Source: Leptospira wolbachii serovar Codice str. CDC
GTDB lineage: Bacteria; Spirochaetota; Leptospiria; Leptospirales; Leptospiraceae
Assembly (NCBI RefSeq): GCF_000332515.2
Contig: NZ_AOGZ02000014.1
Span: 186,001-250,000, forward strand
Direction of reading: 5' to 3'
DNA length: 64,000 nt
Part shown: positions 30,972-39,818 of the stretch, one piece after another
Numbering within the stretch: position 1 is the first letter of the stretch
Layout of the letters: the number at the start of each line of letters is the position of its first letter
Made by a program: the position numbers and the translations under genes
The notes under the pieces: model-generated
Told to the model about the DNA's origin: nothing
The model's database searches: none
Seen by the model: only the letters and a program-made list of their open reading frames with translations

Positions 30972-32255
30972 CTAAGAGTCAGTGTATTTGATTTTTGCAT
31001 GAAGTTCTTCTTCTAAGGCACATTTAGGATAGGTTCCCACATCCAGAGAAGTTCCAATATGGCCAAAAGGATCTTGTGGGGAAATGATCCGTAAGTCCCA
31101 ACCGTTTACGATCCAAGGGCATTGGTAATTTTTGTCCTTACAAAGAATCTGCGCTGCTTTTGGTTTTGGATATGCCCATGCAGAAGTGGGAAACTTACAT
31201 TTATTTTCGATCTCCGCAATCGTACGAATGCGTTTGATGGCTTGGTCAAATTCTTTAAAGCGATTTATCATTGGATCAGCCAGATCCTTTCGGAAAAGTC
31301 CCTTCTCCGCATTGTATGTAAACATCACAAGAAGTTTTTCAGAGACATGTTCTTTGTCTGTTGTAGTCTTTAAATTTTCCATGATATAACGAGCAATCTT
31401 TAACGCATCTAAGGTGACCGAAGCGGTATCATCTGCATACTCACCTGCTTCCTCTTCATCATCACTGGCATCATCTTCCATTCCACTTCCTGCGAGTAGA
31501 TCCTGGTTTAATTGGTGTTTACGTAAGTCTTCCACATTGACTGTCGCAGGAATTACTCCAGGAATTTCAAATCCATTCGAACCATGGTTATTAATAGCAC
31601 TAATGACTTCTTCAGGAAGATTGAGTTTTCTTGCAATTTCCAAAGAAAGATTCACGGCGGAAGAAAGAGACGACCCAAAAAAACTTTGTTTGTACAACCC
31701 CTCTTTGGATACAGAAATATCGGCACAAAGACCGGCAAGAAAACTGAACCTATTTACCATCTTAAAGCCGTATTGCTTTTGAATCACAGATCCTAAACTT
31801 AATAGTCCAAAGTCTGCTAAGTGGTTAAAGAACTCTTTGTGGCTGAGCAGAATGCGAAAAAAAGATAGAGCAATTGATTTAGAATAAAAGGCATTTTGAA
31901 TGATACCTTTGAGACTTGCCATTCTTTCCGCATTTTGTTCATAGAGATGAAAAATAAACTCATTGGATCTGTCTTCAATACGACAAAGAATGGCTTTCGA
32001 AAGAACCATTCGAAGCATTCTCATCAAATCCTTGGACATGGCTAACTTAAATGAAGGAATGTAGTTCCCTTCCATCCCTTCCAGTTTCTTTAAAATATTT
32101 TCCTTAATGGCAACTTTTTCTTTGATTAAGATACTGCCATTTTTATCAACAACAGGTTCACTGAGAGATACAGAACCTAACAAATCATAATCAACAGCAA
32201 AATTTCTAAATTCATTGAATTCTAAGAATTCGATTCCAGCATTCGTAATTTTCAT
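30972..32255 (-). CDS. Hypothetical protein, possible degenerate HD-domain phosphodiesterase
   Basis: 427 residues, soluble. It opens like leptospiral HD-GYP proteins (YDLLGSVSLSEPVV, IAIKENILKKLEG-like). The middle part has a helical arrangement typical of HD domains (HLADFGLLSLGSVI, NRFSFLAGLCADI, LSLEIARKLNLPEEVISAINNHG), but the full HD and GYP signatures are missing. An acidic insert (MEDDASDDEEEAGEYADD) splits the domain. The last 100 residues contain four Cys, among them CKDKNYQCPW. Function unknown; a signalling role without catalysis is inference. Divergent from pdhA. Confidence 0.65.
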   Translation of the reverse strand: MKITNAGIEFLEFNEFRNFAVDYDLLGSVSLSEPVVDKNGSILIKEKVAIKENILKKLEGMEGNYIPSFKLAMSKDLMRMLRMVLSKAILCRIEDRSNEFIFHLYEQNAERMASLKGIIQNAFYSKSIALSFFRILLSHKEFFNHLADFGLLSLGSVIQKQYGFKMVNRFSFLAGLCADISVSKEGLYKQSFFGSSLSSAVNLSLEIARKLNLPEEVISAINNHGSNGFEIPGVIPATVNVEDLRKHQLNQDLLAGSGMEDDASDDEEEAGEYADDTASVTLDALKIARYIMENLKTTTDKEHVSEKLLVMFTYNAEKGLFRKDLADPMINRFKEFDQAIKRIRTIAEIENKCKFPTSAWAYPKPKAAQILCKDKNYQCPWIVNGWDLRIISPQDPFGHIGTSLDVGTYPKCALEEELHAKIKYTDS

Positions 32256-32360
32256 AAAGGTCTTACGGAAACTGTCTTTTACGATCCCTCTGAGAGCAAG
32301 ATTTTTGCTTTCATTCTCCGTCTAAATAGTGTAGTTTTTTAGTGGTTTTGGAGGTTCTAG

Positions 32361-33347
32361 TTGGTTTCTTCTGTCCCAAAAGACTCACAATCTGTGAGCG
32401 AGTTGAAAGAGTTTTACAGACAAATGGTACTTATACGAAAGTTTGAGGAAGCCGCTGCCAAAGCCTATAGTGTAGGAAAGATTGGTGGGTTTTTACATTT
32501 GTACATCGGTCAAGAAGCAGTGGGTGTTGGAGCAATCGCATCCCTCACACCAAAAGACTATATTGTTTCTACTTATAGAGACCATGGCCATGCATTGGCA
32601 AGGGGCCTTAATCCAAAACCCCTTATGGCAGAGTTATTTGGTAAAGCAACAGGGATCTCAAAAGGTAACGGTGGTTCGATGCACTTCTTCGATCGCAACG
32701 CACACTTTATGGGAGGGCATGGAATTGTAGGCGGGCATATCTCTCTTGCCGCTGGTATTGCCTTTGCTTCCAAATATAAAAAAGAAGATTCGGTTACTAT
32801 CTGTTTTTTTGGAGAGGGAGCTGCCAATATTGGATCCTTTCATGAAGGATTAAACTTAGCTGCCATTTGGAAACTCCCCGTCGTTTTTATTTGCGAAAAC
32901 AACCATTATGCGATGGGAACACCGGAATACCGTGCCCTTGCAGTCAAAGATGTTTCTGTCAGAGCTTATGCTTATGATATGGCTCGTGATCATATCGAAG
33001 GCGATGAAGTGAGAAAAGTAAGAGACCACGTCCAAGTGGCAGTCGAACGAGCAAGGCGAGGAGAAGGTCCCACCCTCATTGAAGTTTCTACCTACCGTTT
33101 CCGTGGTCATTCCATGTCTGACCCTGCCAAATACAGAACCAAAGAAGAATTGGATGCTTATAAAAAGAAAGACCCCCTTATGCGTGCGAGACACGAACTC
33201 GAATTAGGTGGGATTAAAGAAGAAGAATTGGATAAAATGGATTTAGAAATCCAAACCCAAATTGACGAGGCCTATGAGTATGCGGAAACCTCCCCCGAAC
33301 CTCCCCTCTCTCAACTACACAAATACGTGTATGCGGAGGACAAATAG
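32361..33347 (+). CDS. pdhA: Pyruvate dehydrogenase E1 component, alpha subunit
   Basis: Thiamine-diphosphate-dependent decarboxylation of pyruvate. 328 residues with GGFLHLYIGQEAVGVGA, TYRDHGHALARG, GGSMHFFD and the ThDP/Mg motif GEGAANIGSFHEG ... ICENNHYAMGT, then RFRGHSMSDPAKYRTKEE. Start is TTG, supported by GGAGG six bases upstream. Followed immediately by pdhB (TAG-ATG) and pdhC, the usual heterotetrameric E1 plus E2 operon. No E3 (lpd) gene in the window. Confidence 0.95.
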   Translation: MVSSVPKDSQSVSELKEFYRQMVLIRKFEEAAAKAYSVGKIGGFLHLYIGQEAVGVGAIASLTPKDYIVSTYRDHGHALARGLNPKPLMAELFGKATGISKGNGGSMHFFDRNAHFMGGHGIVGGHISLAAGIAFASKYKKEDSVTICFFGEGAANIGSFHEGLNLAAIWKLPVVFICENNHYAMGTPEYRALAVKDVSVRAYAYDMARDHIEGDEVRKVRDHVQVAVERARRGEGPTLIEVSTYRFRGHSMSDPAKYRTKEELDAYKKKDPLMRARHELELGGIKEEELDKMDLEIQTQIDEAYEYAETSPEPPLSQLHKYVYAEDK

Positions 33348-34322
33348 ATGGCCATTCTTACTTATAGAGAAGCATTAAACCGTGCCATGGTGGAGGAGAT
33401 GGAAAAAGATCCACTGATCTATTTAATGGGTGAAGAAGTGGGCCACTACCAAGGAGCCTATAAAGTTTCCCAGGGAATGCTAACCAAGTTCGGAGAGGAA
33501 CGTGTGATCGACACCCCTATTTCTGAAAATGGATTTGCTGGCATTGGAGTGGGTTCTGCCATGGTGGGCCTACGCCCCATCATTGAGTTTATGACTTGGA
33601 ATTTTTCCCTTGTTGCCATCGACCAAATTATCAACTCCGCAGCGAAAATCAATTATATGAGTGGGGGGCAATTTCCGATGCCCATCGTCTTTCGCGGCGC
33701 TGGGGGTGTGGGAGGAAGGCTCGGAGCCCAACACTCACAAGCTTTTGAATCGTGGTATGCGCATTGTCCAGGGCTCAAAGTGGTTTGTCCTGCCACTCCG
33801 AAGGATGCCTATGGCCTACTCAAATCATCCATTCGGGACAATAACCCAACGATCTTTATCGAATCGGAAGTGTTATACGGTTCCAAAGGAGAAGTCCCGG
33901 AACAAGAATACACCATTCCTTTGGGACTTGGGGAAATCAAACGCAAAGGTACAGACATCACTCTTGTGACTTGGTCCAGAGCTCTCGTTTTTGCAGAAGA
34001 AGCAGCTGCCATCTTAGAAAAAGAAGGGATCTCTGTGGAAATAGTCGATCTTCGCAGTTTACGCCCGTTAGATGAAAATCTCATTTATGAATCTGTTAAA
34101 AAAACAAACAGAGCTGTGGTTGTGGAAGAAGGTTGGCCTGTAGCTGGATTTGGGGCACAAATTGCTTACCTCATCCAAAAAAATGCCTTTGCTTACTTGG
34201 ACCACCCCGTCGAACGAGTGACACAACTGGATGTTCCTATGTCTTACGCAGCCAACTTAGAACGAATGAGTTTGCCCAATGCAACAAGAGTTGCCGATAC
34301 CATCCGCGAGATGTTACAGTAG
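33348..34322 (+). CDS. pdhB: Pyruvate dehydrogenase E1 component, beta subunit
   Basis: 324 residues, partner of the alpha chain in the E1 tetramer. Characteristic blocks: NRAMVEEMEKDPLIYLMGEE, DTPISENGFAGIGVGSAMVG, GGQFPMPIVFRGAGG and the C-terminal transketolase-like VVVEEGWPVAGFGAQIA. The ATG follows the pdhA stop with no gap, so translation is coupled. Eleven bases separate it from the E2 gene. Confidence 0.95.
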   Translation: MAILTYREALNRAMVEEMEKDPLIYLMGEEVGHYQGAYKVSQGMLTKFGEERVIDTPISENGFAGIGVGSAMVGLRPIIEFMTWNFSLVAIDQIINSAAKINYMSGGQFPMPIVFRGAGGVGGRLGAQHSQAFESWYAHCPGLKVVCPATPKDAYGLLKSSIRDNNPTIFIESEVLYGSKGEVPEQEYTIPLGLGEIKRKGTDITLVTWSRALVFAEEAAAILEKEGISVEIVDLRSLRPLDENLIYESVKKTNRAVVVEEGWPVAGFGAQIAYLIQKNAFAYLDHPVERVTQLDVPMSYAANLERMSLPNATRVADTIREMLQ

Positions 34323-34332
34323 GAGAACCGTA

Positions 34333-35709
34333 ATGGCAAAGATCCAAGAAATGACTCAACTTTCCCCCACGATGGAGGAAGGAACCATAGTGAAGTGGTT
34401 GAAAAAAGAAGGAGATTCCGTATCTCCCGGTGACATCATTGCCGAAGTAGAGACAGACAAAGCTGTGATGGAAATGGAAGCTTTTGAAACTGGTGTGATT
34501 CTAAAAATTCTACATACCGAAGGCGCCAAACTAAAAGTAGGCGAAGCCTTGGCAGTAATTGGAAAACCCGGTGAAGATGTATCGAGTCTCCTCGCAGGAA
34601 TTCCACAAAAAAGTTCTTCTGCACCAAGTCCCGTAACACAAGCAGTGGCATCAAAGGAAAATGGGAATCCAACGACTCCGCAACAGGAAAAGCCAGATCC
34701 AGTTGCCGTTGTTGCATCTCCTACAAAAGAGATCCCTTCTGCAAACGCACTCCCCCAATCAAAAACCTCGACCTCCATAAACTCGGTCACCGGGCTTACT
34801 GGAGTTACTGGGGTAAATTTGACAAACAGAGGAGGACTTCGTGTGCTTGCCTCTCCTTTGGCTAAGTCCATTGCCATTGAAAACGGAATCGATTTACACT
34901 CAGTCATTGGAACAGGTCCCGAAGGTCGAATTACCAAAAATGATGTACTCGATACATTAAACAAAGGTACGAACTCCCGGTCATCGGCGGCTGGACCTTC
35001 TCGTTTGGATGAAGTGGTGACTCTGAATGGAATGCGTAAAACCATTGCCAAACGCCTCACCGAATCCAAACAAAACCTCCCCCACTTTTATTTGAATGTG
35101 GATGTAAATGCGAAAGCTATGGAAGATTTCCGAGCGGATCTTTTGGAATTCCAAAAACATTTGGATCCAGAATTACAAGTGAAGGTGAGCTTAAACGATA
35201 TCATTGTGAAAGCCACTGCTGCGGCTCTCCGGCTCCACCCGAAAGTAAATGCCAGTTTCCAAGGAGATTCCATTTTACAATTTGGTCGAGTGGATGTAGG
35301 GATTGCTGTTTCGCTTGATGGAGGTCTACTAACACCCGTTATCCGAAATGCAGATACAAAATCCATAATAGAGATTTCGAAAGAAGTGAAGGAACTGGCC
35401 AAAAGGGCGAGGGAACGAAAACTCAAACCCGAAGAATTTTCAAATGGAACCTTTACCATTTCGAATTTGGGAATGTATGGGATTAGCCGATTCACGGCCA
35501 TCATCAATGAGCCGGAAAGTGCCATCCTTGCTGTGGGTTCTGTGGAAGAAAAACCGGTTGTGGAGAACGGGGTCGTGGTTGCCGGGAGAGTTTTGTCTCT
35601 GACCCTTTCTTGCGACCACCGAGTGATCGATGGTGCCGTAGGGGCCGAGTTTCTAAAAACCCTAAAGACTCTTTTGGAAAGACCGAGTCTTATTGCGGGT
35701 GTTATTTGA
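34333..35709 (+). CDS. pdhC: Pyruvate dehydrogenase E2, dihydrolipoamide acetyltransferase
   Basis: 458 residues from the ATG at 34333, chosen because AGGAG lies 7-8 bases upstream and the lipoyl domain starts at once. One lipoyl domain (residues 1-80; EVETDKAVMEME with the lipoylated Lys), a long Pro/Ser/Thr linker (about 95-165), the peripheral subunit-binding domain (ASPLAKSIAIENGIDL, GTGPEGRITKNDV), and the catalytic core (about 235-458) ending with SCDHRVIDGAVGAEFL, where His and Asp are catalytic. Forms the complex core with PdhA/PdhB. Confidence 0.95.
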   Translation: MAKIQEMTQLSPTMEEGTIVKWLKKEGDSVSPGDIIAEVETDKAVMEMEAFETGVILKILHTEGAKLKVGEALAVIGKPGEDVSSLLAGIPQKSSSAPSPVTQAVASKENGNPTTPQQEKPDPVAVVASPTKEIPSANALPQSKTSTSINSVTGLTGVTGVNLTNRGGLRVLASPLAKSIAIENGIDLHSVIGTGPEGRITKNDVLDTLNKGTNSRSSAAGPSRLDEVVTLNGMRKTIAKRLTESKQNLPHFYLNVDVNAKAMEDFRADLLEFQKHLDPELQVKVSLNDIIVKATAAALRLHPKVNASFQGDSILQFGRVDVGIAVSLDGGLLTPVIRNADTKSIIEISKEVKELAKRARERKLKPEEFSNGTFTISNLGMYGISRFTAIINEPESAILAVGSVEEKPVVENGVVVAGRVLSLTLSCDHRVIDGAVGAEFLKTLKTLLERPSLIAGVI

Positions 35710-35725
35710 TTTTTGAGTTTTGGAT

Positions 35726-35935
35726 TTAAGCGGCGAAAAAATCGGCACTTTGGATGTCGGCGACGGGAATGCGGACCACACCATTGGCTAAGTTCCCGAT
35801 CACGACATCGTCCATCATTTGGCGATTTTTATCGAGTTCAATGCTTTGTCCGTCTTTGAGGTGGAGAACGATATCGATTCCCCGGTAGTGGATGTATCTT
35901 TCGAGTGTGCTTTTGAATTTGTGTGCTTTGTCCAT
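35726..35935 (-). CDS. Conserved-looking small hypothetical protein
   Basis: 69 residues (KSTLERYIHYRGIDIVLHLK, then DGQSIELDKNRQM, ANGVVRIPVADIQSADFF). The pattern of short strands with a C-terminal VRIPVADI suggests a small SH3/Sm-like beta-barrel, possibly nucleic-acid or protein binding. No signal peptide. Stop codon faces pdhC 16 bases away. Not recognised as a named family. Confidence 0.6.
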   Translation of the reverse strand: MDKAHKFKSTLERYIHYRGIDIVLHLKDGQSIELDKNRQMMDDVVIGNLANGVVRIPVADIQSADFFAA

Positions 35936-36065
35936 CTGGTTTTGCTTTCCTTTCTTTTTGTAACTTACAAAGGGTATCGTACGAATTTATGAGACCTTTA
36001 GAAAATTTTGTCTCATTAGGTAAGTTTTTTTTGACAGTATCAGGAAACCGGGAGAATTATGTCAC

Positions 36066-37085
36066 ATGAAGCCTGAGAACCCCACATCCGCCACTCCTGG
36101 CGTACGGAAAGCCGCCCTACTCCTTTTATCCCTAGGCAAAGAGAGGGCTGCCGATGTTCTCAAACATCTAGATGACGCCATGCTCGAAGCTGTGATTTTG
36201 GAAATGTCCAAAATCAGATCGATATCCAAGGAAGAAAGAGAAGTCATCCTAAAAGAATTTCACAATACCATAGAAGATTTGAATGAAACCACATCCGGTG
36301 GCCTCTCCACCGCCAAATCCCTTTTGGAACATACTGTGGGCGCAGAAAAAGCCAATGTGATCTTAAAGAAGATCCACAAAGAAGAAACGAAAAACGATTT
36401 TGAATTCCTAAACCAAGTGGAGCCGGGTGTTTTACAAGGGATGCTCGGAACCGAATCCCCACAAATCATTGCGGTGACACTCTCTCACCTGGATCCGAAA
36501 AAAGCCGCCGATGTTTTGAAACTCTTTCCCAAACCAGAACAAGCCAAAATTGCGGTAAGACTCGCTACCACATCCAAAACCCACCCTGATGTGATCCAAA
36601 ACATTGCTCGGATTTTAAAGAAACGATACGAAGAAAGAGACAAACAGGAATACTCGGAAGCCGGTGGTGCTCATGTTCTTGCGAACATTTTGAACTTTAT
36701 GGAAAAAGGGGCCGAGGAAACCATCCTCTCCGAATTGGAAGAGACCTCACCCGATGTGGCCGACCAAGTGCGGGAAAAACTATATACCTTTGAAGACATT
36801 CTATCCTTGGATAATAAGGAGATGCGAATCCTGATCAATAGGCTCGCAGATGACACATCCATCTCTCTTGCGATCCGTGGCGCGGGGGATGAAATTCGGA
36901 AAAAATTCCTAAACAATATGAGCCAAAACCGAGCAGAAGATATTTTGGATATCCTAGATATGAAACCTCGGGTCACCTTACGAGAGATTAACGAAGCAAG
37001 AAGTAAGATTGTGCAAGTGGCTCGTGTGTTAGAAGAAGAAAATCAGATCTTATTTAAGAAAGAGAAAGAAGAGTATATCGAGTGA
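36066..37085 (+). CDS. fliG: Flagellar motor switch protein FliG
   Basis: Cytoplasmic switch-complex ring protein that links rotor and stator. 339 residues: the N-terminal domain that binds the MS ring (GVRKAALLLLSLGKERAADV), the middle domain with ESPQIIAVTLSHLDPKKAADV (EHPQ-like motif), and the C-terminal torque domain with the charged helix AIRGAGDEIRKKFLNNMS and LDILDMKPRVTLREINEAR. Not next to other flagellar genes here; a second fliG elsewhere is common in spirochaetes, so which paralogue this is cannot be told. Confidence 0.95.
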   Translation: MKPENPTSATPGVRKAALLLLSLGKERAADVLKHLDDAMLEAVILEMSKIRSISKEEREVILKEFHNTIEDLNETTSGGLSTAKSLLEHTVGAEKANVILKKIHKEETKNDFEFLNQVEPGVLQGMLGTESPQIIAVTLSHLDPKKAADVLKLFPKPEQAKIAVRLATTSKTHPDVIQNIARILKKRYEERDKQEYSEAGGAHVLANILNFMEKGAEETILSELEETSPDVADQVREKLYTFEDILSLDNKEMRILINRLADDTSISLAIRGAGDEIRKKFLNNMSQNRAEDILDILDMKPRVTLREINEARSKIVQVARVLEEENQILFKKEKEEYIE

Positions 37086-37101
37086 TTTTTAGGAAAACCG
37101 A

Positions 37102-37178
37102 TGGCGGAGTTGACGGGGCTCGAACCCGCGACATCCTGCGTGACAGGCAGGCACTCTGACCAACTGAGCTACAACTCC
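37102..37178 (-). tRNA. tRNA-Asp (GTC)
   Basis: 77 nt including encoded CCA (37104-37102). On the minus strand the acceptor GGAGTTG pairs with CAACTCC; D arm AGCTCAGTTGGTCAGAGT; anticodon stem CCTGC/GCAGG encloses loop CTGTCAC with anticodon GTC; T arm GCGGGTTCGAGCCCCG. Lies between fliG and the phosphatidyltransferase, opposite to both. Confidence 0.96.
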
Positions 37179-37279
37179 ATCGGAATAAAAACCAAGGTAT
37201 AGAATCGACTTCGAGAGTCAACTGTTTTCATTTGTTTTCTTGCCTTTCGTTAGAATTTTTAGAATCTGGTATTGGTTCT

Positions 37280-37954
37280 ATGCAAATCGAAGAAAAAAAA
37301 GCCAAAGACCTTTTCCATGATCGAATCTTTACTCTATCCAATTTTCTATCTGTGTTTCGGGTATTGTTACTCCCCTTTTTCTTCCAAAGTACTTATGACT
37401 ACGCACATAACCCGGCAAACCTTCACGCCTTCTTTGCATCCATTTTTTATGCAACAGCTGCTGTCCTCAGCGACTATCTGGATGGACTCTTTGCTCGCCT
37501 ACTCCACCAAGAAACAACACTCGGCAGATACCTAGATCCGGTTTGCGACAAACTGGTGACACTCGGGGGACTCTTCGTTGTCACCATCCATTTTGATTTT
37601 CCTAGTTGGATCCTCATTGTATATTTTATCCGCGAAGTTTTAGGAGTTTGGCTTGGCGGTTATTTGTATTTAAAGAGAGGATTACAAGGACGACCGAACT
37701 GGTGGGGAAAATTTGGAGTGGGAATTGTCGCTGTGTCTGTGGTTTGGTATATGTCGTTGCCTTACTTCTTGCAGTTTGGGGCACCCTATTCATTTTTACT
37801 CCATCCTGTAATCTCAGCCTATGTTTTACTTTTCGTATTAACAGCCGGTGTAATTGCCTATGTGATTCGGTATTGGAATATTGTCTTCCATCCGGAAGCA
37901 ATTGAGTTAGATCCTGAAAATAAAAAACAGGCTAGGAAATACCAAAAGATCTAA
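37280..37954 (+). CDS. CDP-alcohol phosphatidyltransferase family protein
   Basis: Integral membrane phospholipid synthase, 224 residues from the ATG at 37280; a longer frame starts at 37232 but adds a non-conserved stretch. The full family signature is present: DYLDGLFAR, eight residues, G, three residues, D, three residues, D (all Asp of the metal site intact). Five to six membrane helices. Closest in form to phosphatidylglycerophosphate synthase (PgsA), but the acceptor alcohol cannot be fixed from sequence. Monocistronic. Confidence 0.88.
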   Translation: MQIEEKKAKDLFHDRIFTLSNFLSVFRVLLLPFFFQSTYDYAHNPANLHAFFASIFYATAAVLSDYLDGLFARLLHQETTLGRYLDPVCDKLVTLGGLFVVTIHFDFPSWILIVYFIREVLGVWLGGYLYLKRGLQGRPNWWGKFGVGIVAVSVVWYMSLPYFLQFGAPYSFLLHPVISAYVLLFVLTAGVIAYVIRYWNIVFHPEAIELDPENKKQARKYQKI

Positions 37955-38059
37955 TTGGATTTTGATTTCTACTAATGATTCAAATTGCCAAAACTTCCGA
38001 GTATATAAGCAAATAACCAAAAGTAGAAATCTAAAATTAAATTACAGTTTTGAAATGAA

Positions 38060-38914
38060 TTACTTCAATGTTCCTGTTTTCTTTTTACGAAGAAGATACC
38101 ATTCGTAAAGGTTTTGTCCAGTTTCTACCCAAACAAATTCTGCATAATGGTAGTAAGCTCCATCGGCTGCATTCATCGTTAAAGCAGAATAGTTTTTGGG
38201 ATTTTCATACACACCTTTTGCAATCTCCGAAGACATCTCTGTTACAGCTCCCGTGGCAACGTGTTTGTATTTAGTCAAAACTTTTCCATCAGTGGCTTTT
38301 GCTTTTGCATCGGTGATTTCTAAATTTTTCATGCCTTTAGATTGGAGGTAAGAAAGAAACTCAGGTTTTCCTTGGGATTTTCTTGCTTCTGCCATTTCCC
38401 AGATCGCATTTTTTCCAGATTTGTTATATACATTAACATTGGCACCTGCTTCCACTAAAACTTTCACTAGTTCCAAATCAGCTATACGAACAGCATTCCA
38501 TAACGCAGAGTCATAGTCTGGTCCAAAACTATACTCTCTATATCCTGCAATGTTTGGATTGGCACCTTTTGCTAATAAGAGTTTTGCTATCTTTGCATTG
38601 GCCACTCGGTCAAGTGCGGTTCTTGCGCCCCAACGAAATCTCATTTTGAAGGGTCCAATTCTGTCTGTATAATCACATTCTTTGGAACGATTGGTTACCT
38701 TTGCACCTTTATCTAACAAAAGTTTAACGAGACCTTCATCCCCTTCCATGGCAGCAATGGTTAAGGCATGAAAACAGTCCGAAGTTTCGTTCACATCGGC
38801 ACCTTCTTCGATCATTTGTTTGGCTTTGTCGAATTTGCGATCTTCTATGGTGTAGGGCAAACTCGCACAAGATACGAATCCCCATAAAACAATGAGTGGA
38901 ATGATTTTTATCAT
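38060..38914 (-). CDS. Ankyrin-repeat lipoprotein
   Basis: 284 residues from the internal ATG at 38914; the longer frame (to 38971) would place 19 polar residues before the signal peptide. The signal sequence MIKIIPLIVLWGFVSCASLP has a lipobox-like FVSC. Four or so ankyrin repeats follow: AKQMIEEGADVNETSDCFHA, LVKLLLDKGAKVT, IAKLLLAKGANPNIAG, LVKVLVEAGANVNVYN. The C-terminal 90 residues form an unrecognised domain. Probably a periplasmic or surface protein-binding lipoprotein. Convergent with the phosphatidyltransferase gene. Confidence 0.85.
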   Translation of the reverse strand: MIKIIPLIVLWGFVSCASLPYTIEDRKFDKAKQMIEEGADVNETSDCFHALTIAAMEGDEGLVKLLLDKGAKVTNRSKECDYTDRIGPFKMRFRWGARTALDRVANAKIAKLLLAKGANPNIAGYREYSFGPDYDSALWNAVRIADLELVKVLVEAGANVNVYNKSGKNAIWEMAEARKSQGKPEFLSYLQSKGMKNLEITDAKAKATDGKVLTKYKHVATGAVTEMSSEIAKGVYENPKNYSALTMNAADGAYYHYAEFVWVETGQNLYEWYLLRKKKTGTLK

Positions 38915-39035
38915 CCCAACATCATATTCTGCACTTCCGAAAGGCAAGTGAAAAACATAAGAGAGATTCAAACCCTTATTGAACCTGCTGGGGGAGAAGT
39001 TCTAAAAAAAAAATCTTAATTAATAGATGGTTCTG

Positions 39036-39680
39036 TTAAAGTTTCTTTCTTTGTTTTGACTTCAGTTTTGCAATTTTTTCATATTCACGAAGTTTTAATT
39101 TTAGAATTTCTAAAGTTTCTTTCATAACCGCTTTCCCGTGTTCAGTATCGATTTCTTTAACAAACCGGATTACCATACCGGTTGTGTGACTAAAATAGAG
39201 AGCAAAAGGACGGACCTCCGATTCTTTTAGCACGGGAAGGCAACGGAGGATTGTTTTTATAATTAAATCTGAATTTCTATATGTGTCACGATTGTCTTCT
39301 ATTACCAATTCGGGAATGGCTCGAGCTCCTGCCCAAAGATTTGCCAAAGCAGGATCTTTCTGAAAAAAATCGATAAAATGTTTGAAGGCCTTTTCAGCAG
39401 CCACTTCCAATTCTTTGATTGTTCGAACAGGATCCAGAATTCGTCTGCTTTCTTCATAGAGTGAATCATAATATTGATTCATGATGGATAACAATAAGGC
39501 GCTTTTGCCTGGAAAATATTGGTATAAGGAACCAATTTGAATTCCCGCAGTCTGTGCAATCTCTCGCATACTAACAGCATCGATTCCCTTTTCGCCAATT
39601 AACTCTCTAGCTGTTTTTAAAATGAGTTCGACCCGGTCGCGGCTTCTGGTTTGAACGGGTATTTTTGGCTCAAGACTCAT
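39036..39680 (-). CDS. TetR-family transcriptional regulator
   Basis: 214 residues. The N-terminal helix-turn-helix covers about residues 15-62 (LILKTARELIGEKGIDAVSM, AGIQIGSLYQYFPGKSALL). The helical C-terminal ligand domain also fits the family (YxxT-like LYFSHTTGMVIRFV). Divergent from the flavin monooxygenase gene, with 138 bases between them that contain a pair of direct repeats. The usual reading is that it represses itself and the monooxygenase until a small molecule binds. Confidence 0.92.
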   Translation of the reverse strand: MSLEPKIPVQTRSRDRVELILKTARELIGEKGIDAVSMREIAQTAGIQIGSLYQYFPGKSALLLSIMNQYYDSLYEESRRILDPVRTIKELEVAAEKAFKHFIDFFQKDPALANLWAGARAIPELVIEDNRDTYRNSDLIIKTILRCLPVLKESEVRPFALYFSHTTGMVIRFVKEIDTEHGKAVMKETLEILKLKLREYEKIAKLKSKQRKKL

Positions 39681-39764
39681 TAGAAAAGGAGATTTCCCAT
39701 GTCAATATTTGCACTTCTTTTTTTGACCAAACACCGATTTTCTATTTGACTCATTCTAAATAAA

Positions 39765-39801
39765 GAGCATTGATCATATTTTTATGAGCATTGTTCATAT
39801 T
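39765..39801 (+). promoter_or_regulatory. Paired 16-bp direct repeats, candidate TetR operator
   Basis: GAGCATTGATCATATT (39765-39780) and GAGCATTGTTCATATT (39786-39801) differ at one base and are spaced 21 bp apart, two helical turns. Each contains a near-palindrome (TGATCA / TGTTCA). They lie just before the ribosome site of the monooxygenase gene, where binding would block transcription. Binding protein not proven. Confidence 0.5.
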
Positions 39802-39818
39802 GGAACTTGGAGCAAACA

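Noticed and set aside
34356..35069. 237-codon minus-strand frame
   Set aside because: Antisense to the E2 lipoyl and linker region; Ser/Thr/Pro-rich shadow.
37964..38031. 10-bp inverted repeat GATTTCTACT / AGTAGAAATC
   Set aside because: The 48-base loop and AT-rich setting make it a weak structure; not reported as a terminator.
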